This document shows, piece after piece, positions 57,909-64,000 of a DNA stretch of 64,000 bases. Numbering within the stretch: position 1 is the stretch's first letter; each line of letters begins with the position of its first letter. This stretch comes from Pseudomonas parakoreensis. GTDB taxonomy: Bacteria > Pseudomonadota > Gammaproteobacteria > Pseudomonadales > Pseudomonadaceae. Both the position numbers and the translations under genes were made by a program. The stretch covers positions 124,001 through 188,000 of the forward strand of contig NZ_BQHY01000005.1 in assembly GCF_021602155.1 (NCBI RefSeq). The letters are read 5' to 3'. The notes below the pieces were generated by a model. That model was not told the origin of the DNA. It did not search any database and saw only the letters and a list, made by a program, of their open reading frames with translations.

Positions 57909-59101
57909 AGCGTGTTCCTCAAGGTTTGCAGGTGGGCCACCTGGCGACTGAAATCAGCGCTGCTCATGCGCTGTTTTGGCAGCGGGCTCAGGGCCTGGCT
58001 GATGGCGCGGGTCGGCTGTCGGGTCAGGCGCGACAGCACCAGCCATTGCTCAGCCACGTTCAACTGGTCGAAGCCGGGATAGCGGCGGCGAGCGCGGCGC
58101 AGCACGTCCTGTTGCAGGGCTTGCAACAGCGTGTGCTGACCGTTGTGGCGCAGGATGAAGTCGGCACTGGCGCGCAAGTGTTCCTGCAGCTGGCGACGGC
58201 CACTCGGGGCAGGTGCCTGCAGTGGCCCATGGCGCACAGCAACATGCCACAGGCCCAGACCGATCAGCGCCAGCAGGGCGACGATGGCGTGCGGGAAGTA
58301 ACGCCAGAGCAAGGTCAGCAGACCATCGTGCGCCGTGCTGTAAATCAGCGTGACGTCAGTGTCGGCGCTCAGGTACCAGAGCAGCCAGGCGTTGTCGTAC
58401 TTGGCGATGGCCGGGGTTTTCCACAGCTCGGCATCGGTGACCACCGTGATCGAGCCGACGCCGTAGGGCAATTGCATCATGTGCGTGGCCCTGGCGCTGT
58501 TGGCCCAGGCCTGGGCGAGATTCTTCGGGTCGTCCAGATGGAACGCGGTGTCGAAACCGGCGTAGGCCGGCGCGTCCTCGTCTTCGAGGTAGAGTTTGGT
58601 CAGGCTCGGGTACGGGTCATCGGCCAGGTCCGCCGGCGGCTCCTTGAGATCCTTGCTCAGCGACTGGTGCAACTGCACCCGGTCCAGCAACAGGTCATCG
58701 CTCTGTTTGGCCTGCTTGTCCCACAACGCTTCGGCCACGAACACGATTCGCCCGCCGGCGCGAGCCCAGTTCAACACTTGATCAACCTGCCGTGGTGTCA
58801 TCCGCGAACGCTCGCCAAACAACAGCAGGGTGTGCCGGCGCGGATCAATATCGGGCAGCACCGCCAGCGTTTCGGCATGGCTGACGTTGAGGCCGTGCTC
58901 GCGCAAAAACATTTCTGCCGCCAGATAAGGATTGGCTTGCGCCTGGGGCGACGGGCCGTGATCGATCACTTCCTGATAGGGCCGGGCCCTGACGTACAGA
59001 TAAACGCTCAACGCGGCGAGCAGGGCGACGATCAGCCCGCCGAGCAACCACGCGCTGCGCCGGCTCAAGCGTGCGCTCCATGGTCGAACAAGGCGCGCCA
59101 A
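57905..59101 (-). CDS. DUF4350 domain membrane protein
   Basis: This 398-residue protein has a basic N-terminus, one transmembrane span (residues about 17-35, AWLLGGLIVALLAALSVYLY), and a periplasmic-type DUF4350 domain (EMFLREHGLNVSHAETLAVL, LLFGERSRMTPRQVDQVLNW). A second span lies around residues 267-285 (YFPHAIVALLALIGLGLWHV), followed by a cytoplasmic tail. It is part of the MoxR operon, with starts and stops overlapping on both sides. The family resembles glutamine-amidotransferase-like folds without known activity; its role is unknown. Confidence 0.87.
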   Translation of the reverse strand: MARLVRPWSARLSRRSAWLLGGLIVALLAALSVYLYVRARPYQEVIDHGPSPQAQANPYLAAEMFLREHGLNVSHAETLAVLPDIDPRRHTLLLFGERSRMTPRQVDQVLNWARAGGRIVFVAEALWDKQAKQSDDLLLDRVQLHQSLSKDLKEPPADLADDPYPSLTKLYLEDEDAPAYAGFDTAFHLDDPKNLAQAWANSARATHMMQLPYGVGSITVVTDAELWKTPAIAKYDNAWLLWYLSADTDVTLIYSTAHDGLLTLLWRYFPHAIVALLALIGLGLWHVAVRHGPLQAPAPSGRRQLQEHLRASADFILRHNGQHTLLQALQQDVLRRARRRYPGFDQLNVAEQWLVLSRLTRQPTRAISQALSPLPKQRMSSADFSRQVAHLQTLRNTL

Positions 59102-60609
59102 CCGTCACACAGTTCCCGTTGCAGATGGGCCGCCGGCATGCGGTGCCCATAGGCCATGTTCTGCCAGTGCAGCGTCAGGCTGCGACTGAACGCCAGCAGT
59201 TCAGGGTGCTGCAATTGCTCAACCCGCAGCAGTACCTGATGCTCGGTGTCGGCGGGTTTCAAGGTCAGGGCAAAATCGTGCAGCAGACGGCTGAGCAATC
59301 CGCGATAGAGCAGGCCCAGCGCGGCGCGCGGCTGGGTTTGCCAGAGTTGTTCGGCGCTGGCGGCGATGTCGTCGGGCAGGGATTGCGGGTTCAGGTCAAG
59401 GCCGAATGCTTGTTGTGGAGCAGGTGGCCGGACGCGGGCGGGCGGCTTCGGCCGGCGGCTGACGAAGGTGCGCAGGAATTCGCGGTAGCGCCAGATCAGC
59501 CAACCGATAGCCGCGAGCAACGCGCCCCACAGCAGCACCTCGATCAAGACCGCCACAGCATTGAAGCGTTGATCGTCGAGCCAGCCGAGCAGGGTTTTCA
59601 GCCATTGTGGGGCCTCGCCGGGTTTGCCCTCCGCCGGGGCTGCCGGGTCGTCACCCAAGCGATAGCGCGTCACGCTTTCCTTGTTCTTGAACGGTGGTTG
59701 TTCGAGCAGCGCCTTGATGCTGTCGTGCGAAGCCTGACTGGTCAGCGGTTGATTCAGCAGGCGAGGTGCCTCCGGGGCGTTGGCCGGCGCATTCGCCCAC
59801 GCCGGCGGCACTGTCGGCAACCATAGACAGACGGCCAACAGCAGGCCCAGAGCGCTGCCGTTCAGGCGTTGGCGCAAACGGCGGAACACCAGTTCGATGT
59901 CCCACGCCTCCAGTACAGTGCGTCGGTTCAGATACAGACTGAAACCGCAGGCGACATACATCGGTTCCCAGACCACCAGTACCAGCGCGTAGAAAGCGTT
60001 GGTCAGGTGCTCCAGCCAACGCCAGTGGTGATCGCTGTCGAGGATCAGCGATTGCCAGTCCCAGTCGGTTTCGATCTGCTGTGGCAGGAGCATGTAGAAC
60101 AGCACCATCAGGCCGATCCACAGCGCGGTCTCCAGGTGCATGCCGATGATCGTCAGCCATTGCGCGGCGCCGGCATTGCGTTGCAGCAACACCTGCAAGC
60201 GTTGCTGACGCGCCGTGCCGTCGAGGCCTTCGAGTTGCACCACCGGCAGCAGGAAGCTGCGACTCAGGCTCAGGCGGCGCCAGGTCAGGCTGGCCAGCAG
60301 TTGTGGTTTCAACAGCTGCGGAAATTCGCGCAGGGCCTGTTTCAGCGTGGGCGTTTCGCCGAACAGGGCCTTGGACAGGATGTACAGCGGCAGGCGCTCG
60401 TACGCCGGTTTCAGCCACCAGAAAATCAATACCGCCAGCGACGGCGAATCCCACAGCAACAAGGTCAGCATGGCGAACAACGGCAAGGTGACGATGGCCC
60501 AACTGGTCATCAGCAGGCGTCGATGCTGCTGGCTCATGAGCACGCCCAGGTCCATGGCCTCCCAGCTGCTGCGCGGGCGGATCGCCACGGTGGCATCACT
60601 CAGGCGCAT
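59065..60609 (-). CDS. DUF4129 domain membrane protein
   Basis: This 514-residue protein has several membrane spans: residues about 35-62, 155-180, 245-265 and 345-368. The C-terminal DUF4129 domain is cytoplasmic (residues about 430-510, RAALGLLYRGLLSRLLHDFA). It overlaps the DUF4350 gene by 37 bases and the SpoIIM-like gene by 14 bases, so the operon is tightly coupled. In bacteria this set (RDD, SpoIIM-like, DUF4129, DUF4350, MoxR, DUF58) recurs together, which suggests a membrane complex served by MoxR. Confidence 0.87.
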   Translation of the reverse strand: MRLSDATVAIRPRSSWEAMDLGVLMSQQHRRLLMTSWAIVTLPLFAMLTLLLWDSPSLAVLIFWWLKPAYERLPLYILSKALFGETPTLKQALREFPQLLKPQLLASLTWRRLSLSRSFLLPVVQLEGLDGTARQQRLQVLLQRNAGAAQWLTIIGMHLETALWIGLMVLFYMLLPQQIETDWDWQSLILDSDHHWRWLEHLTNAFYALVLVVWEPMYVACGFSLYLNRRTVLEAWDIELVFRRLRQRLNGSALGLLLAVCLWLPTVPPAWANAPANAPEAPRLLNQPLTSQASHDSIKALLEQPPFKNKESVTRYRLGDDPAAPAEGKPGEAPQWLKTLLGWLDDQRFNAVAVLIEVLLWGALLAAIGWLIWRYREFLRTFVSRRPKPPARVRPPAPQQAFGLDLNPQSLPDDIAASAEQLWQTQPRAALGLLYRGLLSRLLHDFALTLKPADTEHQVLLRVEQLQHPELLAFSRSLTLHWQNMAYGHRMPAAHLQRELCDGWRALFDHGAHA

Positions 60610-61573
60610 GGCGTGTCCTTCCGGCGAGCAGCAGATAAGCCGCGACGGCGATCCACAACGCAGCGCCGACCGCGTATTTGATCTGCGGTGTGACCCCGGT
60701 CTTCGACGACCAGTACGCTTCGATGAACGCCGCGATCAACAGGAACAGCATGACCCCGCACACCAGCAGCACACTTTTGCGCGCGGCCTCCACCAGCGCC
60801 TCGCCGCGCGTCAGGCGCCCGGGCGCAATCACGCTCCAGCCGAGTTTCATCCCCGCCGCCCCCGCCAGGGCAATGGCCGTCAGCTCGAAAGCGCCGTGGC
60901 CGATCACGAACGACCAGAACGTCTGGCCAAATCCGATCTCGGTCAGGTGCCCGGCGACCGCACCGATGACCAGCCCGTTGTAGAACAGGAAAAATGCGCT
61001 GCCCACGCCCAGCAGCAAACCGCTGGCGAAGGTCTGGAAGGCGATGCCGATGTTGTTCATCACGTAATAACCGAACATCACCCAGTCCTCACTGGCCGCC
61101 CGTTCGGCCGAGCGCCCGAGGTGCCCGGCCACCGGGTCGTACATGCTCTGCATCTCGCGCACCTGTTCGGCGGGGATCAGGTTGTAGATCAGTTCGGGAA
61201 AGGCGTACACCAGCAAGGCGAAGCCGATCAGGCTGCCGAAAAACACCAGGCCAGCGGCCAGCACGAACGGCCATTCGGCGCGCACCAGCCGGGGGAAGTC
61301 AGCGAGGATGAAACCGAGCAGGTTGGCGGCGAAGCGACTGCGGTGCCGATACAGCTGCTGGTGGCCGCGCAACACCAGTTGTTGCAGCGAGTCGATCAGA
61401 AAACTGCTGTAGCCGCGTTCCTGCGCCAACGCCAGATGCTGGCAGAGGCGCCGATAAGCCTTGGGGAATCCGGCCACCTGCGAAGTGTCCTTGCCACGTT
61501 CGAGGCGTTCCAGAGCCAGCGTGAAACGCTCCCATTCGGCCTTGTGGCGAGCTTCGAAAAGACTTTGCTTCAT
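60596..61573 (-). CDS. Stage II sporulation protein M-like membrane protein
   Basis: This 325-residue membrane protein of the SpoIIM (PF01944) family has five or six spans after a helical N-terminal 100 residues. Typical parts are YYVMNNIGIAFQTFASGLLL and LFYNGLVIGAVAGHLTEIGF, then FVIGHGAFELTAIALAGAAG. The family is widespread in non-sporulating bacteria next to RDD and MoxR genes. Its start overlaps the RDD gene stop (ATGA). Confidence 0.9.
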   Translation of the reverse strand: MKQSLFEARHKAEWERFTLALERLERGKDTSQVAGFPKAYRRLCQHLALAQERGYSSFLIDSLQQLVLRGHQQLYRHRSRFAANLLGFILADFPRLVRAEWPFVLAAGLVFFGSLIGFALLVYAFPELIYNLIPAEQVREMQSMYDPVAGHLGRSAERAASEDWVMFGYYVMNNIGIAFQTFASGLLLGVGSAFFLFYNGLVIGAVAGHLTEIGFGQTFWSFVIGHGAFELTAIALAGAAGMKLGWSVIAPGRLTRGEALVEAARKSVLLVCGVMLFLLIAAFIEAYWSSKTGVTPQIKYAVGAALWIAVAAYLLLAGRTRHAPE

Positions 61574-62295
61574 GTCGGACCCAGCAAGCCGCGTGCGATG
61601 CCATTGAGCTCGCTGACCGCTTTGGGCGTCGGGATGTGCAGCGGCTGGGCGAGCAGCGCGGCCAGCTCATTGACCCGCGCCGGCGACAGTTCGGCCTGGC
61701 GTTCGGCGAAGGCGAGCAGGGCCCGTTGTTCACTGAGGTTGAGCGGCACGGGCGAGCGGCGCGGCTGGACGTCGGGTAATTGCGGGCGAAGCAGGGCGGG
61801 TTCGCTGTAGACCACCAGAGTGCCGGCGGCGATGTCGCCCAGGCGTTTGAAGGTGGGATGTTGCAGGCAACTGATGGCGCCAAAGGCGTAACCGAAGGGC
61901 AGCAGATCGACAAAACGCAGCAGGTTGCGCAGCAGCGACGCCGACCAGCCAACCGGTGTGCCGTTGTCGTGGATCACTCGCAGGCCCATCCATTGCTTGC
62001 CTGGCGAACGGCCCTGACGCAGCACTTCGAACAGCACCATGTACCACCAGCTGACGGCAAACAGCAGCAACGAACCCAGGCCCATGCCGAGCTGGCCAAG
62101 AAACGCCAGCACCAGGAACAATCCGCCGAGGATGGCGCCGCGAATGCCCAGGTCGATGCCGAAGGCGAGGCTGCGCACCATCAGACCGGCCGGGCGCAAC
62201 GGCAGGTCGATGCCCTCCGGGGTTTCCACTGGATGGCGGGTATCGAGTGGCGGGTTCAGCGGTGCTTTCCGTGGCAGTGCTGTGTTCTCGAGCAT
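61570..62295 (-). CDS. RDD-family membrane protein
   Basis: This 241-residue protein has an RDD domain with several membrane spans: AFGIDLGIRGAILGGLFLVL, LLFAVSWWYMVLFEVLRQGR and SPGKQWMGLRVIHDNGTPVG. The last is the classic RDD phrase with GxSxGKxxxxLRV. The family has roles in membrane transport, mostly uncharacterised. It is the first gene of the six-gene MoxR operon. It is divergent from sbcB, 181 bp away. Confidence 0.9.
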   Translation of the reverse strand: MLENTALPRKAPLNPPLDTRHPVETPEGIDLPLRPAGLMVRSLAFGIDLGIRGAILGGLFLVLAFLGQLGMGLGSLLLFAVSWWYMVLFEVLRQGRSPGKQWMGLRVIHDNGTPVGWSASLLRNLLRFVDLLPFGYAFGAISCLQHPTFKRLGDIAAGTLVVYSEPALLRPQLPDVQPRRSPVPLNLSEQRALLAFAERQAELSPARVNELAALLAQPLHIPTPKAVSELNGIARGLLGPT

Positions 62296-62476
62296 GGGCT
62301 ACCTGATGGGGCCGGATCGGGATACGAGGTTTGTCCGATGCTAGCAGCCTCTTGGGGGAAAACGACATAACTATGTATTGCACCGCGTGTGGCGCAGGCT
62401 GGCCGAATGACACGGCGCTGGCCGCAATGGCGGTTGAACGCCTAGACTTTGCTGATCTCAAGTTCAGGAACCGCCC

Positions 62477-63907
62477 GTGACTTCAATCTTCTGGTACGAC
62501 TACGAAACCACCGGCATCAATCCGCGCAATGACCGCCCGCTGCAGGTCGCCGGGATTCGCACCGACCACGATCTCAATGAAATCGACGAACCGGTCAACC
62601 TCTACTGCCAGCCCAGTGAAGACATCCTGCCGCACCCGGCGGCGTGCGCCATTACCGGTATCACCCCGAGCCGTCTCGCCGAACAGGGTTTGAGCGAAGC
62701 CGATTTCATGACTCGGGTGCATGCGCAACTGGCGGCACCCGGTACTTGCGGTGCGGGTTACAACACCCTGCGCTTCGACGACGAGATGACCCGCTACAGC
62801 CTCTATCGCAATTTCTTCGACCCGTATGCCCGTGAATGGCAGGGCGGCAACAGTCGTTGGGATCTGATCGATGTGGTACGCGCCGCGTATGCGTTGCGCC
62901 CCGACGGTCTGGTCTGGCCGACCGATGACGCAGGCAAGGTCACCCTCAAGCTCGAACGCCTGACAGCCGCCAACAACATTGACCATGGGCATGCTCACGA
63001 AGCGCTCTCGGACGTGCGCGCCACCATCGCCCTGGCGCGGTTGATCCGCGAGAAACAGCCGAAGTTGTATGACTGGCTGTTTCAACTGCGCAGTAAACAG
63101 AAAGTCATGGATCAGATTCGCCTGTTGCAGCCGCTGGTGCACATCTCCGGACGCTTCTCGGCGGCGCGCCATTATGTCGGTGTGGTATTGCCATTGGCCT
63201 GGCATCCGCGCAATCGCAATGCCCTGATCGTCTGTGACCTGCACCTTGACCCGCAAGGTCTGCTCGATCTGGACGCCGAAACGCTGCGTCAGCGCCTGTA
63301 CACCCGTCGCGATGATCTCGTCGAGGGGGAGTTTCCGGTGCCGCTCAAACTGATTCACATCAATCGCTGCCCGGTGGTGGCGCCGTTGTCGGTATTGCGT
63401 GCCGACGATCAGCAGCGCCTGGGCCTGGACATGGCGCTCTACCAGGCGCGTGCGCTGCGGCTAAGTGACGCACAACAAGTTTGGAAAGATAAAGTTACGG
63501 CAATTTATGCCAGCGAAGACTTCACCCCGAATGAAGATCCGGAACAGCAGTTGTACGATGGATTTATCGGTGATCGTGATCGGCGTCTATGCGAGCAAGT
63601 GAGGACAGCGGATCCGGCGCAATTAGCGCAAGAGCAATGGCCGTTCGATGACGAACGTCTGCCGGAATTACTCTTTCGATATCGCGCACGCAACTTTCCC
63701 GATACGTTGAATTTTGCCGAGCAAGAGCGCTGGAGAATATTCTGCCAGCAGCGTTTGTCCGAGCCGCACATGGGCGCACCTAATACCCTGCAATCTTTCG
63801 CCGAGGCCGCGCAGCAATGGGCGCTTAATGCGACGCCGATACAGAATCAAGTGCTCAATGAGTGGCAGAATTATGTCCAGGCATTGCGCAAACGTTTGAA
63901 TCTTTGA
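62477..63907 (+). CDS. sbcB: Exodeoxyribonuclease I
   Basis: This 476-residue single-strand 3'-5' exonuclease belongs to the DEDDh class. The N-terminal catalytic motif is FWYDYETTGINPRND (D8, E10), then GYNTLRFDDEMTRYSLYRNF and HAHEALSDVRATIALARLI with the late histidine and aspartate. The SH3-like and ExoI C-terminal parts follow. The start codon is GTG at 62477. It acts in mismatch repair and recombination. By position it matches PA4316 of PAO1, which borders the same MoxR operon. Confidence 0.95.
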   Translation: MTSIFWYDYETTGINPRNDRPLQVAGIRTDHDLNEIDEPVNLYCQPSEDILPHPAACAITGITPSRLAEQGLSEADFMTRVHAQLAAPGTCGAGYNTLRFDDEMTRYSLYRNFFDPYAREWQGGNSRWDLIDVVRAAYALRPDGLVWPTDDAGKVTLKLERLTAANNIDHGHAHEALSDVRATIALARLIREKQPKLYDWLFQLRSKQKVMDQIRLLQPLVHISGRFSAARHYVGVVLPLAWHPRNRNALIVCDLHLDPQGLLDLDAETLRQRLYTRRDDLVEGEFPVPLKLIHINRCPVVAPLSVLRADDQQRLGLDMALYQARALRLSDAQQVWKDKVTAIYASEDFTPNEDPEQQLYDGFIGDRDRRLCEQVRTADPAQLAQEQWPFDDERLPELLFRYRARNFPDTLNFAEQERWRIFCQQRLSEPHMGAPNTLQSFAEAAQQWALNATPIQNQVLNEWQNYVQALRKRLNL

Positions 63908-63942
63908 AATCGAACATAGTGTGCCCATGAAATACCGGGCAT

Positions 63943-63974
63943 AAAAAAACGCCAGCGTAAGCTGGCGTTTTTCA
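63943..63974 (+). terminator. Rho-independent terminator after sbcB
   Basis: ACGCCAGC-GTAA-GCTGGCGT forms an 8-bp stem with A7 before and T5 after, so it works on both strands. It ends sbcB and perhaps a convergent gene beyond the window; the last 20 bases are too short to assign. Confidence 0.9.
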
Positions 63975-64000
63975 TGGGCCGCAGAATCAGTCTGCGACAG

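Overview
The window is chromosomal DNA of a Pseudomonas, most likely the P. fluorescens group. The evidence is the high GC content with Pseudomonas-like codon use, many intergenic palindromic REP-type repeats with GTAGGAGCTGCC, GCCAGCTCCCACA or GCGGGCAAGCCCGC cores, and a gene order around fumA, sadC, pyk and sbcB that, from memory, matches P. aeruginosa PAO1 PA4333 to PA4316. No rRNA, tRNA, CRISPR array, insertion sequence or integrase was seen.

Layout. 1-16 kb: a partial LysR regulator, a periplasmic metallo-beta-lactamase-fold protein and an NAD(P)-binding oxidoreductase. A LysR regulator then faces a catabolic operon: a 5-guanidino-2-oxopentanoate decarboxylase-like enzyme (aruI type), an aldehyde dehydrogenase and a Tat-exported ABC importer of the polyamine type. 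Next come an AraC regulator, small enzymes, a secreted repeat peptide and a COG4705 membrane protein. 15.8-20.6 kb: a C5-dicarboxylate-type MFS transporter with a sigma-54 promoter and two upstream palindromes, next to its probable DctB/DctD-like (MifS/MifR-like) two-component system.

20.6-30.8 kb (minus strand): an operon for one Tc-toxin B subunit and two C subunits whose C-terminal toxin regions differ. 31-38.7 kb: a core block of fumarase, a SadC-like diguanylate cyclase, a ferredoxin reductase, an enoyl-CoA hydratase, pyruvate kinase, a lipoprotein and a PilZ protein. 38.7-39.4 kb: an eroded gene remnant. 39.4-55.4 kb (plus strand): a five-gene operon holding the Tc A subunit split into two proteins (1207 + 1351 residues), flanked by two very large Ig-like-domain proteins and preceded by an unknown 203-residue protein. 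55.5-62.3 kb: a MoxR/DUF58/DUF4350/DUF4129/SpoIIM/RDD operon. 62.5-63.9 kb: exodeoxyribonuclease I.

The most interesting system is the Tc toxin. Its A part and its B/C part lie in two separate loci on either side of a conserved core block. Each locus has, just upstream, a 20-bp lux-box-like palindrome (CTGTCAG-N2-CTGACAG core), in each case 21 bp ahead of a -10-like hexamer. This suggests that one quorum-sensing or LuxR-solo regulator, not encoded here, turns on both halves of the toxin. One A/B platform with two alternative C cocoons, plus two Ig-domain accessory proteins in the A operon, would be an unusual Tc arrangement. Functions are inferred from sequence motifs and family knowledge; no database search was run.
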